DNA of 30,799 nt from DATLZM01 sp035559315 (lineage in GTDB: Bacteria > Actinomycetota > UBA4738 > HRBIN12), in NCBI GenBank assembly GCA_035559315.1, contig DATMBJ010000082.1, forward strand, positions 1 to 30,799. Reading direction: 5' to 3'. The stretch's first letter is position 1. Each line of letters opens with the position of its first letter. Under the pieces are notes generated by a model. The model made no database searches. It was not told the DNA's origin and saw only the letters and a program-made list of their open reading frames with translations. A program made the position numbers and the translations under genes. Below, piece after piece: positions 22,010 through 30,205 of this stretch.

Positions 22010-23599
22010 TCAGTTACACGGGACGGGGCCGCCCGCGTCCAGCACCGCGCCCGAGGGATCCACGAACCGCCACGTGTAGGAGTCGGGCCCGAGGTACAGG
22101 AGCAGGACGCCGAAGTGGGCGGCGTCCCCGAACTCGAAGTTGGCGTCCTTCGTGTCGAGCATCCCGTAGAGGCTGCGTCCACCGGTGCCGACCACGAACT
22201 CCCGGATGCCGTCGGGAGCCGGGACGCCGAAGGGGTCCTGCTTGGCGTAGCGCTGGTAGTTGTGCTCGTGGCCGTTCAGCACGATGTCGGCACGGGCCGC
22301 GTACAGGTCCTCCCAGAACGCCCGTGCCCCCGAGGGCTCGTTGGCCCCGTGGACAGCTCCGGAGTTGAAGAGCGGGTGGTGCCAGTAGGCGAGGATGCAC
22401 GGCTGGGTCGTGCTCGCCAGGTCGAGCGCGAGGAAGTCGTTCTGCGGGGAGCCCTCCGCGCAGGGCACCAGGCTGCAGTTGGAGTTCAGCCCGATCAGGT
22501 GCCAGGAGCCGACGTCGAAGCTGTAGTAGCCAGCCCCGGTGACGCCCGTGGGCCGACCCTTCGACGACCAGTACCCGTAGTACCCGGCCGCTCCCCCGGC
22601 CGGATCGTTGTACTCGTGGTTGCCCGGGACGGGGGACGTGCGGTCGGCGTGCTGGCCCCACGTCGGGTCGTAGGCGACCGTGAACTTCTCGAGCGTTCCG
22701 TCGGTGTACTGGAGGTCGCCGAGGGGGAGGACGACGTCGGCGCCGACCAGGAGGGCGGCGGTGCCCCGATGTTGGCACACCGCCGGGTTGCTGCCGGCGT
22801 AGGCGGAGGAGCTCGGGTCGCACACGATGTCGCCGGTGGCCGCGACCACGTGGGCCCCTTCGGGCGGCGGGGGTGGGTCGGTCTCCTCGGCGTCGGAGGC
22901 GTCCACGCAGCCGGGGTCGGCGGGGAAATCCACCAGCCCGTCCCCGTCGTTGTCGACTCCGTCGGAACACGCGCCGGTAGCGGGCGCCGCGGTCTCGAGG
23001 ACGAGCTGCGGGCGGTTCCGGCGGGCCTCGCGGCTGCGGAACGTCGTGTCCCCCGACGCAGCGCACCCCGGGGGGTGGCGGAGGAGGAAGCTCACCGGCC
23101 CGGGCCCGGCGATCGCCGCTGTCACGTCGAAGTCCTGGTACCCGGTCGCGGCCCAGGTGGCGGTGGCGAGCACCGGGCCGGCCGGGCCGGGCTGGGTGCT
23201 CCACGTGATCGTCGTCTCGCCCCAGTCGTCGGCCGCCGCCCGGAGGACCTCGGCGCCGAGCGGGCAGGTGCTGGCAGAGGTCGCGTAGATGCGGAGCACC
23301 GCGCGTCCCACCTCGGTACCCGCGGGGAGCTCCGGGACCTCGAACCGGAGGTACGCGACCTTGACGTCGCCCAGGATCCGCAGCCCCGTGGTGGAGCCCT
23401 TGTTGGCGGTCGGGGAAGTCGCGAGGACCCAGGCGTCGGCGACCGCGTTCAGGGCGACCTGCTCGGCCGAGGCAGGGACGGCGACGGCGGCCGCCAACAG
23501 CGCGAGCGAGATCAGAACCCCCGCCCTGGCGCGCACGGGCCGGCGGCCGTCTCTTCCGGGCGCCCCTCGTGCGCGCGCCCCCGATCGCGGGTCCGTCAC
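22010..23599 (-). CDS. Secreted metallophosphoesterase with N-terminal DNRLRE-type module
   Basis: A 529-residue exported protein. The N-terminus has arginines followed by AGVLISLALLAAAVAVPASA, a Sec signal. Residues ~45-205 are a DNRLRE/CBM96-like module (VADAWVLATSP, ADDWGETTITWSTQP, FRSREARRNRPQLVLE). A short calcium-binding-type linker DGVDNDGDGLVD with flanking cysteines follows, then a PPPPPE hinge. The catalytic part has the calcineurin-like metal-ligand motifs in order: ATGDIVCDP, PLGDLQYTDG, VPGNHEYND, AYWHHPLF and LNGHEHNYQR, so an active phosphoesterase of the purple-acid-phosphatase-like or alkaline-phosphatase-like type is expected outside the cell. The start is GTG at 23599, preceded by GGATGAGG. 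The EamA gene lies 62 nt upstream on the same strand and may be co-transcribed. Substrate unknown. Confidence 0.88.
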   Translation of the reverse strand: MTDPRSGARARGAPGRDGRRPVRARAGVLISLALLAAAVAVPASAEQVALNAVADAWVLATSPTANKGSTTGLRILGDVKVAYLRFEVPELPAGTEVGRAVLRIYATSASTCPLGAEVLRAAADDWGETTITWSTQPGPAGPVLATATWAATGYQDFDVTAAIAGPGPVSFLLRHPPGCAASGDTTFRSREARRNRPQLVLETAAPATGACSDGVDNDGDGLVDFPADPGCVDASDAEETDPPPPPEGAHVVAATGDIVCDPSSSAYAGSNPAVCQHRGTAALLVGADVVLPLGDLQYTDGTLEKFTVAYDPTWGQHADRTSPVPGNHEYNDPAGGAAGYYGYWSSKGRPTGVTGAGYYSFDVGSWHLIGLNSNCSLVPCAEGSPQNDFLALDLASTTQPCILAYWHHPLFNSGAVHGANEPSGARAFWEDLYAARADIVLNGHEHNYQRYAKQDPFGVPAPDGIREFVVGTGGRSLYGMLDTKDANFEFGDAAHFGVLLLYLGPDSYTWRFVDPSGAVLDAGGPVPCN

Positions 23600-23661
23600 G
23601 CCTCATCCGACCACGGACGGCCGTCCCCGTCCAGCCCCGCGGCCCGGGACGGGTCCGGCGT

Positions 23662-24597
23662 TCAGACCCGCGCCTCGGCGGCCGGCCGCGGGCCGGCGCG
23701 CCGGGAACGGGCGGCGGTGGCCACGCCGGAGAGGATCAGCGCGACGCCGAGGAGCTGGAGCGCGGACGGCGCCTCCCCGAGGATCGCGACGCCCGCGGCC
23801 ACCGCGACGACCGGCTGCACGAGCAGCAGCACCGAGGTCACGGCCGCGGGCAGGCGGGGGAGCGAGACCGAGATCAGGAGCCACCCCACGACCTGGGAGC
23901 CCAGCGCGAGCGCCAGCAGCCAGCCGTGGGCCGGCCAGGACGGGACCAGGTCCAGGTCGTGCGTCGCCCACCCGGCGAGGGCGGAGGCCACCGTGGCGAC
24001 GGCGGTGGCGTCGGCGAGCGGGCCCGCGGGGCGGCGGAGGTCGCTCCCACCCTGGCGCAGGAGCAGCAGGAAGCCCGCGTAGGAGACGGCGGTGACCACC
24101 CCGAACACCACGCCGAGGGCCGGATCCTCCCCGTAGGCGCGCTCCTCCAGCACCCCGGAGATCAGCACGACCCCCGCCAGGGCCACGGGGATCGCCACGG
24201 CGAGCCCGGGGTCGGGGCGCTCGCCGAGCGCCGCCCAGGCGGCGAGGGCGACGACCACGACCTGGAGGTTCGCGAGGACCGTGGCCAGGCCGGCGCCGAC
24301 GGCGCCGATCGCGTAGTGCCACGACACGAGGTCGGCGGCGAAGAGCACGCCGGCCGCGAGGGCCAGCCGCCTGGCCCGGGCGGGCCGCGGTCCGAACCGG
24401 CGGTCCTCGAGCCTCGCCAGCACCAGGAGGAACGGGACCGCGTAGCCGCAGCGGAAGACCGCCGCCGTCGCCGGGCTCGCCCCCGAGAGCCGGACGAAGA
24501 CCGCCGAGAAGGCGATCGCCGAGCCGCCGAGGACCGCCGCGAGCATCGGGCGGTGGAGGACGGGCGCGAGGGGCTCCGTCGGGCGAGGCCGGTGCAC
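23662..24597 (-). CDS. EamA/DMT-family transporter
   Basis: A 311-residue integral membrane protein of the drug/metabolite transporter superfamily, probably an exporter of small metabolites. Ten hydrophobic segments in two EamA repeats are visible: the first begins MLAAVLGGSAIAFSAVFVRL and contains the typical SWHYAIGAVGAGLATVLANL pair of helices, the second runs from LGVVFGVVTAVSYAGFLLLL to LLGVALILSGVATAA with LPAAVTSVLLLVQPVVAVAA. The GTG at 24597 lies 6 nt after a TAGCTT hexamer, suggesting a leaderless mRNA. It is divergent from the response-regulator gene. Confidence 0.9.
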   Translation of the reverse strand: MHRPRPTEPLAPVLHRPMLAAVLGGSAIAFSAVFVRLSGASPATAAVFRCGYAVPFLLVLARLEDRRFGPRPARARRLALAAGVLFAADLVSWHYAIGAVGAGLATVLANLQVVVVALAAWAALGERPDPGLAVAIPVALAGVVLISGVLEERAYGEDPALGVVFGVVTAVSYAGFLLLLRQGGSDLRRPAGPLADATAVATVASALAGWATHDLDLVPSWPAHGWLLALALGSQVVGWLLISVSLPRLPAAVTSVLLLVQPVVAVAAGVAILGEAPSALQLLGVALILSGVATAARSRRAGPRPAAEARV

Positions 24598-24603
24598 GGC
24601 CCG

Positions 24604-24609
24604 AAGCTA
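24604..24609 (-). promoter_or_regulatory. Putative -10 box (TAGCTT) for the EamA gene
   Basis: On the minus strand TAGCTT is separated from the GTG start by only 6 nt, the distance expected when transcription begins at the start codon. No -35 box seen. Confidence 0.4.
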
Positions 24610-24640
24610 CCAGGGCGCTCGGCGAAGGACGCTCGTTCCA

Positions 24641-24659
24641 CGACCCCGCGGCGGGGTCG
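24641..24659. promoter_or_regulatory. 8-bp stem-loop between divergent promoters
   Basis: CGACCCCG and CGGGGTCG pair perfectly around CGG. It lies between the EamA -10 hexamer (24604-24609) and the response-regulator -10 hexamer (24663-24668), so it could be an operator for both or a chance GC-rich dyad. Confidence 0.35.
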
Positions 24660-24662
24660 GGG

Positions 24663-24668
24663 TAGCAT
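24663..24668 (+). promoter_or_regulatory. Putative -10 box (TAGCAT) for the response-regulator operon
   Basis: TAGCAT lies 35 nt before the GTG at 24704. It fits the TAnnnT pattern of the other promoters in the window; no -35 box is visible because a GC stem-loop occupies that region. Confidence 0.45.
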
Positions 24669-24703
24669 CGCCCGGGGCCGGACGGGCCGGCCCGGGGCGA
24701 CGG

Positions 24704-25066
24704 GTGGCGACGGTCCTGGTGATCGAGGACGAATGGGTGCTCGGCCAGGTCCTCGAGCACGTGCTCGGGGCGGCCGGGCACGACGTGGTCGTCGCCCGGA
24801 CCCTGGCCTCGGCGCGGGAGCGCCTCCGTGCGGGCGGCGTCGACCTCGTCCTCCTCGACGTGAACCTCCCCGACGGCAGCGGGCTCGAGTTCCTCCGGGA
24901 GCTCCGCGGCGAGCTCGGGGTCCGCGTGCCGGTGCTGGTCCTCTCGGGGATGAAGCAGGAGGACAGCGTGGTCCGGGGCCTGGAGCTCGGAGCCGACGAT
25001 TACGTCACGAAGCCGTTCAGCCCCCGGGAGCTCCTGGCCCGGATCGGCCGGTGGACCCGGGGGTAG
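24704..25066 (+). CDS. Single-domain response regulator (receiver only)
   Basis: A 120-residue CheY-like receiver with no output domain. All key residues are present: acidic pair Glu8-Asp9 in VLVIEDE, phospho-acceptor Asp52 in LVLLDVNLPDGSG, Ser81 in VLVLSGMK and Lys103 in DYVTKPFSPREL. It would therefore signal by protein contact after phosphorylation. No histidine kinase is encoded in the window. It is separated by only 3 nt from the HEAT-repeat gene and sits upstream of a membrane glycosyltransferase, so a role in controlling polysaccharide synthesis is a reasonable inference. Start GTG at 24704 (GTGGCGACGGTC); no better alternative. Confidence 0.93.
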   Translation: MATVLVIEDEWVLGQVLEHVLGAAGHDVVVARTLASARERLRAGGVDLVLLDVNLPDGSGLEFLRELRGELGVRVPVLVLSGMKQEDSVVRGLELGADDYVTKPFSPRELLARIGRWTRG

Positions 25067-25069
25067 CCG

Positions 25070-26266
25070 GTGTGGCGACGCTTCGGTGACGTCGCCTTCG
25101 GCGCCCTGATCGGGGTGGCCATCACCCTCGAGGTGGTCCCCCTCGCCGTCCTCACCTGGGTCCTCGTGCGGCGGGCGGCCGACGAGCTCGCGGCGCCGGA
25201 CCTCCAGACGACCCTGGTGGGGGCGATCGCCTCGACCGGCCTCGGCCTGGTCCTGGTGACCGCCTACGTCCTCGCGTACCAGGTGGTGAGCGACGGGCGC
25301 GAGCGGCTGTTCCGCGAGCGGCGCGAGGCCTGGGTGGCCCGCTGGCTCGCGATCCTCTTCCAGGGTGGCCCCCCGCCAGCGCCGCCGCTCGACCGGCCGG
25401 CCGCCGAGGCCCTCCTCGAGATCCGGGAGGTCCTGCGGGGGACCGAGGGCGAGGAGGTCTCCCAGCTGATCCGGCGCTACGGCGTCGCCGACGCGCTCCG
25501 TCGCCGGGCGGGTGGGGGCTCGGTGAGCCAGCGCCTGGAGGCCCTCGAGGGGCTGGCCCGGGCCAGGCTCCCCGAGACGCTGCCCGACGCCGTGGCCCTC
25601 ATGGGCGACCCCGAGCCGGCGCTCCGGGTGGCCGCGGCGCGGACCGCGGCGCGAATCCTGGCGGAGATCCCGCCCGGGCCCCGCCGCGAGGAGGGCGGGG
25701 AGGCCTTCGCCCGGGCCCTGGAGGCCAACCGCCTCCCCGCGGGGGTGGTGGAGGAGGTGCTGCTCCTGGTCGACGAGGCGGCGCCCTCCGTGGTCTCGCA
25801 CCTCGTGCGCGGTCCGGGGGCGACCGAGGCGTCGATCAGGGCGGGGCTCGAGGTCGCCGGGAGGTTCAAGCTGCTCGACTTCCTCGACGCCGCCGCCGCC
25901 TTCGTCGGCCACGCCGACCCCGAGGTGCGCGCCGCCGCCCTCCGGGCGCTGGCCCGGATGGCCTACGTCCCGGCGGCGGCCGAGGGAGCCGTGCTCGAGG
26001 CGGTGAGGGACCCCGTGGGGTTCGTCCGGGTGAACGCGTGCCGGGCGGTGCGGTCCGTCCGGCCTGAGGCCGCGCTCCCGGCGCTCTGGGAGCGTCTCTC
26101 GGACCCCTCGTGGTGGGTCCGGCGGGCGGCGGCGGAGAGCATGGCCGCGATGGGGGCGGCGGGGGCGGCCTCGCTCCGCCGGGCGGCGCGCGAGCACCCG
26201 GACCGGTACGGGCGCGACATGGCCGCCCAGGTGCTCCGGGACGCCGGCCTGGAGGAGGTGGCGTGA
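25070..26266 (+). CDS. Membrane-anchored HEAT-repeat protein
   Basis: A 398-residue protein with two N-terminal membrane helices (about residues 8-34 and 48-72: GALIGVAITLEVVPLAVLTW and VGAIASTGLGLVLVTAYVLA), a basic stretch RERLFRERREAWVARWLAI, then a long cytosolic alpha-helical region. From about residue 155 onward helical pairs with HEAT/PBS-lyase-type consensus recur, for example ALMGDPEPALRVAAARTAAR, FVGHADPEVRAAALRALARM, AVRDPVGFVRVNACRAVRSV and RLSDPSWWVRRAAAESMAAM. Such proteins act as scaffolds; no catalytic motif is seen. It starts at GTG 25070, 3 nt after the response-regulator stop, and precedes the GT2 gene by 52 nt. It may link the receiver protein to the glycosyltransferase (inference). 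Confidence 0.82.
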   Translation: MWRRFGDVAFGALIGVAITLEVVPLAVLTWVLVRRAADELAAPDLQTTLVGAIASTGLGLVLVTAYVLAYQVVSDGRERLFRERREAWVARWLAILFQGGPPPAPPLDRPAAEALLEIREVLRGTEGEEVSQLIRRYGVADALRRRAGGGSVSQRLEALEGLARARLPETLPDAVALMGDPEPALRVAAARTAARILAEIPPGPRREEGGEAFARALEANRLPAGVVEEVLLLVDEAAPSVVSHLVRGPGATEASIRAGLEVAGRFKLLDFLDAAAAFVGHADPEVRAAALRALARMAYVPAAAEGAVLEAVRDPVGFVRVNACRAVRSVRPEAALPALWERLSDPSWWVRRAAAESMAAMGAAGAASLRRAAREHPDRYGRDMAAQVLRDAGLEEVA

Positions 26267-26318
26267 GGCCCCGTCGGCCCGCCGGCTCCCGCGGCCCGCG
26301 TCGGTCGGGGGAGGTGGG

Positions 26319-27731
26319 GTGAGCCTCGAGGCCCTCGTGCGAGGGTTTCAGCTCTTCGTCCTGGCCTACTTCGCCGCGCTCAACGCGCTCTACGCCTTCT
26401 TCAGCTACGTGGGGCTCCGGACCGTGGTCGTCTACTCGCGGGAGCTCTCCGAGGTGGCCCTGAAGGACCTCCTGGAGCAGGAGGTCTACAAGCCGGTCTC
26501 GATCCTGGTCCCCGCCCACAACGAGGAGCGGAGCATCGTGGCGGCCGTCCGCTCGTTCGTCTCCCTCCGGTTCCCGCTGTTCGAGGTGGTCGTGGTCTCG
26601 GACGGCTCCACGGACCGGACCGTCGACGTGCTGATCGAGGCCTTCGCCCTCGTGGAGGACCCGCGGATCTACGCGAAGGTGATCCCCACCCGCCCCGTCC
26701 GTCGGGTGCTCCGCTCGCTCCGGTATCCGAACCTCCTGGTGATCGACAAGGAGAACGGGGGGAAGGCCGACGCCCTCAACGCCGCGCTGAACGCGGCCCG
26801 CTACCCGCTCGTGGCCCCCGTCGACTCCGACTCCCTCCTCGACCCGCAGGCCATCCTCCGGGCGTCGCGCCTGTTCGTCGAGGACGACCGGGTCCTCGCC
26901 GTCGGCGGGACCGTGCGGCCGCTGAACGGCGCGGTGATCCGGGAGGGCAGGGTGGCCGAGCTGCGGATGCCGCGGCGGTGGGTGGAGCGGCTCCAGATCG
27001 TGGAGTACGCGCGCGCCTTCTTCCTTGGGCGGGCCGGATGGACCCGGTTCGGGGCGCTCCTCATCATCTCCGGGGCGTTCGGGCTGTTCCGGCGGGACGC
27101 GGTGGTGCGCGTGGGCGGCTTCTGGACGGGCACGGTGGGGGAGGACATGGAGATCGTGATGCGCCTCCACAAGGAGTCCCGGCGGGCCGGCCAGCCCCAC
27201 GTCGTCGCCTTCACCCCGGACCCGATCTGCTGGACCGAGGTCCCCTCCGATCTCCGCACGCTCCGGCGGCAGCGGAACCGGTGGCACCGGGGGCTGTGGA
27301 CGAACCTGTGGCGCCACCGCGACATGCTCCTGAACCCCCGCTACGGGCGGCTCGGGCTCCTCGCCGTGCCCTACTTCTGGGCCTTCGAGGGGCTGGGGCC
27401 GATCGTCGAGGTCGCGGGGTACGCGATGCTCGTGGTCTCGGCCGCCACCGGGACCCTGAACGTCTCGTTCGCGTCCCTCTTCCTCGCGCTCGCGGTCCTC
27501 TACGGGGTGCTGCTCTCCCAGATCGGCGTCGGGGTGGAGGCCTTCCTCCTCCAGCGGTACCCGAGGCTCTCGGACCGGCTGGCGCTCCTCGGCGCGGCGC
27601 TCCTCGAGTTCGTGGGGTTCCGCCAGGTCCTCGCCCTCGAGCGCTTCGTGGCCACGTTCCGGGTGGGCCGGCGGGAGTGGGGGGAGATGCGCCGCGTCGG
27701 GATCGAGGCGCCCCGCGGCCCGGCGGGCTAG
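26319..27731 (+). CDS. Membrane GT2-family glycosyltransferase (processive type)
   Basis: A 470-residue inner-membrane glycosyltransferase similar in layout to PgaC/NodC/hyaluronan-type polysaccharide synthases. One N-terminal membrane helix (FQLFVLAYFAALNALYAFF) precedes the GT-A domain: SILVPAHNEERSIV, VVVSDGSTDRT, KENGGKADALNAAL, the metal-binding DxD as PVDSDSLL, TGTVGEDMEIVMRL carrying the catalytic acidic ED, and RRQRNRWHRGL, the Q(R/Q)xRW motif of processive enzymes. Three or so membrane helices follow (about residues 345-415). Donor sugar and product are unknown. The GTG at 26319 follows GGGGGAGGTGGG. It is the last member of a set with the response regulator and the HEAT protein. Confidence 0.9.
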   Translation: MSLEALVRGFQLFVLAYFAALNALYAFFSYVGLRTVVVYSRELSEVALKDLLEQEVYKPVSILVPAHNEERSIVAAVRSFVSLRFPLFEVVVVSDGSTDRTVDVLIEAFALVEDPRIYAKVIPTRPVRRVLRSLRYPNLLVIDKENGGKADALNAALNAARYPLVAPVDSDSLLDPQAILRASRLFVEDDRVLAVGGTVRPLNGAVIREGRVAELRMPRRWVERLQIVEYARAFFLGRAGWTRFGALLIISGAFGLFRRDAVVRVGGFWTGTVGEDMEIVMRLHKESRRAGQPHVVAFTPDPICWTEVPSDLRTLRRQRNRWHRGLWTNLWRHRDMLLNPRYGRLGLLAVPYFWAFEGLGPIVEVAGYAMLVVSAATGTLNVSFASLFLALAVLYGVLLSQIGVGVEAFLLQRYPRLSDRLALLGAALLEFVGFRQVLALERFVATFRVGRREWGEMRRVGIEAPRGPAG

Positions 27732-27739
27732 CGCTCCGC

Positions 27740-27745
27740 TACCAT
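27740..27745 (+). promoter_or_regulatory. Putative -10 box (TACCAT) of leuS
   Basis: GCTACCATC lies 9 nt after the upstream stop codon and leaves 9 nt to the ATG at 27755, exactly as before the DUF917 gene at 4011. This implies a near-leaderless leuS mRNA. Confidence 0.45.
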
Positions 27746-27754
27746 CCAAGGACC

Positions 27755-30205
27755 ATGTCCGGCACGGCGCGCCGCTACGACCCGTCCGAGATCGAGCCCC
27801 GCTGGGTGGCCCGCTGGGAGGAGGAGGGGCTCTACCGGGCCGCGGGGGACGGCTCGCGGCCCAAGTTCTACGCGCTCGACATGTTCCCCTACCCCTCCGG
27901 CGACCTCCACATGGGCCACGCCGAGGCCTTCTCGGGGGGCGACGCGATCGCCCGGTTCCGGTGGATGCAGGGCTACGACGTGCTCCACCCGATCGGGTGG
28001 GACGCGTTCGGGCTGCCCGCGGAGAACGCGGCGATCAAACGGGGGATACACCCGAAGGAGTGGACCTACGCGAACATCGACCAGCAGGCCCGCTCGTTCA
28101 GGCGGATGGGGATGTCGTTCGACTGGACGCGGCGGTTCAACACCTGCGACCCGGCGTACTACCGCTGGACCCAGTGGCTGTTCCTCAAGCTGTACGAGCG
28201 GGGGCTCGCCTACCGGAAGCTCGCGCCCGCGAACTGGTGCCCGAAGGACCAGACGGTCCTCGCCAACGAGCAGGTCGTGAACGGGGCCTGCGAGCGGTGC
28301 GGCACGCCGGTGGTCCGCCGCGACCTCGTCCAGTGGTTCTTCAAGACCACGGCGTACGCCCAGCGCCTGCTCGACGACATGGACCAGCTCCAGTGGCCGG
28401 AGCGGGTCCTCACGCTCCAGCGGAACTGGATCGGCCGCTCGGAGGGCGCCGAGGTCCGCTTCGAGATCGCGGAGACCGGCGACGAGGTCACGGTCTTCAC
28501 CACCCGGCCCGACACCCTCTGGGGCGTGACGTTCTTCGCGTTCGCCCCCGAGCACCCGCTCGTCCCGAAGCTCGCGGAGGTGGGCGGCGCCGCGGCGGAG
28601 GCGCGGGCCCTCCTCGAGCGGCTCCAGGCCACCCCGCTCACCGACCGCGAGCAGGCCGAGAGCCGGGAGGGCGTGCGGCTCGGGGTCCACGCGGTGAACC
28701 CGGTGAACGGGGAGGAGGTCCCCTGCTTCGTCGCGCCCTACGTCCTCATGGAGTACGGCACCGGGGCCGTGATGGGCGTGCCCGCCCACGACCAGCGGGA
28801 CTTCGAGTTCGCCCGGGAGCACGGCCTGCCGGTCCGGGCGGTGATCGCCCCGGAGGGGGCCGACCTCGACCCGGCCGAGATGCGCGAGGCCTGGACGGGG
28901 GAGGGCGTCATGGTGCGCTCCGGGCCCTTCGACGGGACGCCCTCGCCGGAGGGGATCCCGCGGGTCGCCGCGTGGCTCGAGGAGAAGGGGATCGGGCGGC
29001 CCGCCGTCACGTACCGGCTCCGGGACTGGCTGATTTCGCGGCAGCGGTACTGGGGCGCGCCGATCCCGATCGTCCACTGCGAGGCGTGCGGGGAGGTGCC
29101 GGTGCCGGAGGAGGACCTCCCCGTCCTCCTCCCCGACGACGTCGACTTCCAGCCCGGCGGGGAGTCGCCGCTCGCCCGCCACCCGACCTGGAAGCACGTG
29201 GCCTGCCCGCGCTGCGGCCGGGACGCGACGCGGGACGTGGACACGATGGACACCTTCGTGGACTCCTCGTGGTACTTCTTCCGCTACTGCTCGCCGCACG
29301 AGGAGGACCGGGCCTTCGACCCCGAGGCGGTGCGGTACTGGATGCCGGTCGACCAGTACACGGGCGGGGTCGAGCACGCGGTGCTCCACCTGCTGTACGC
29401 GCGGTTCTTCACCAAGGCCCTCCACGACATGGGGCTCGTGCCGTTCGTCGAGCCCTTCACCCGGCTCATGAACCAGGGGCAGGTGATCTACGGCGGCGCG
29501 GCGATGTCGAAGTCGAAGGGGAACATCGTCGAGCCCATGCCGATCGTCGAGCGGTGGGGCGCGGACACGATGCGCCTCACGATGCTCTTCGCCGGGCCCT
29601 TCGAGGACGACATCGACTGGAAGCTGATCGCCCCCGACCCCGACCGGCCGCCGCCCGTCTTCCACTTCCTGAACCGCCTCTGGCGGGCGGTGTGCGACGC
29701 GGCGGCCGCCGACGCCCCCGAGCCCGAGGCGCTGGTGCGGCTCCGCCACCGGACCGTCCGGGTCGTGACCGCGGACTACGAGCGGTTCCGGTTCAACACC
29801 GCGATCTCCCGGATGATGGAGCTCACGAACGAGATCCGCCGCACGCTCGACGCGGGCGGCGGCGCCAGGGAGTCGGCCTCGGTGCTCGTGCAGCTCCTCG
29901 CCCCGATGGCCCCCTTCATCACCGAGGAGCTGTGGCGGGAGGTCCTGGGCAACGAGGGGAGCGTGCACACCTCGGCCTGGCCCTCCTACGACCCCGAGCT
30001 GGCCCGCGAGGAGCGCGCCGTGCTGGTCGTGCAGGTGGACGGGAAGGTGCGGGACCGCATCGAGGTCGACGCCGACGCCGACGAGGCCACCTGCCGGGCC
30101 CTCGCGGAGGCCTCCGAGCACGCGCGGCGGGCGATCGGGGGGCGCCGGGTCGTGCGGGTCGTGGTCCGCCCGCCGCGCCTGGTGAACCTGGTCACCGCGG
30201 CCTGA
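27755..30205 (+). CDS. leuS: Leucyl-tRNA synthetase
   Basis: An 816-residue class I synthetase that charges tRNA-Leu. Domains in order: Rossmann catalytic fold with the HIGH-type motif as HMGH in FPYPSGDLHMGHAEAFSGGD; GWDAFGLPAENAAIKRGIHP; zinc-binding CERCG; the CP1 editing domain (FTTRPDTLWGVTFFAFAPEH with the threonine-rich TTRPDT, then GTGAVMGVPAHDQRDFEFA); the second half of the active site (LRDWLISRQRYWGAPIPI, TMDTFVDSSWYFFRYCSP, VEHAVLHLLYARFFTKAL); the KMSKS loop, here AMSKSKGN with Ala for the first Lys; the anticodon-binding helical domain; and the small C-terminal domain ending VVRPPRLVNLVTAA. Length is slightly below the usual 820-880. The ATG at 27755 begins the family N-terminus. 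leuS followed by comEA is a common actinobacterial core order. Confidence 0.97.
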   Translation: MSGTARRYDPSEIEPRWVARWEEEGLYRAAGDGSRPKFYALDMFPYPSGDLHMGHAEAFSGGDAIARFRWMQGYDVLHPIGWDAFGLPAENAAIKRGIHPKEWTYANIDQQARSFRRMGMSFDWTRRFNTCDPAYYRWTQWLFLKLYERGLAYRKLAPANWCPKDQTVLANEQVVNGACERCGTPVVRRDLVQWFFKTTAYAQRLLDDMDQLQWPERVLTLQRNWIGRSEGAEVRFEIAETGDEVTVFTTRPDTLWGVTFFAFAPEHPLVPKLAEVGGAAAEARALLERLQATPLTDREQAESREGVRLGVHAVNPVNGEEVPCFVAPYVLMEYGTGAVMGVPAHDQRDFEFAREHGLPVRAVIAPEGADLDPAEMREAWTGEGVMVRSGPFDGTPSPEGIPRVAAWLEEKGIGRPAVTYRLRDWLISRQRYWGAPIPIVHCEACGEVPVPEEDLPVLLPDDVDFQPGGESPLARHPTWKHVACPRCGRDATRDVDTMDTFVDSSWYFFRYCSPHEEDRAFDPEAVRYWMPVDQYTGGVEHAVLHLLYARFFTKALHDMGLVPFVEPFTRLMNQGQVIYGGAAMSKSKGNIVEPMPIVERWGADTMRLTMLFAGPFEDDIDWKLIAPDPDRPPPVFHFLNRLWRAVCDAAAADAPEPEALVRLRHRTVRVVTADYERFRFNTAISRMMELTNEIRRTLDAGGGARESASVLVQLLAPMAPFITEELWREVLGNEGSVHTSAWPSYDPELAREERAVLVVQVDGKVRDRIEVDADADEATCRALAEASEHARRAIGGRRVVRVVVRPPRLVNLVTAA

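Noticed and set aside
19426..22368. A 980-residue open frame overlapping the propeller gene
   Set aside because: Arg/Gly/Pro-dominated translation typical of an off-frame in GC-rich DNA; the overlapping frame has a signal peptide and recognisable domains.
23603..26197. An 864-residue minus-strand frame across EamA, response regulator and HEAT genes
   Set aside because: It is antisense to two well-supported genes and off-frame to a third, with low-complexity composition.
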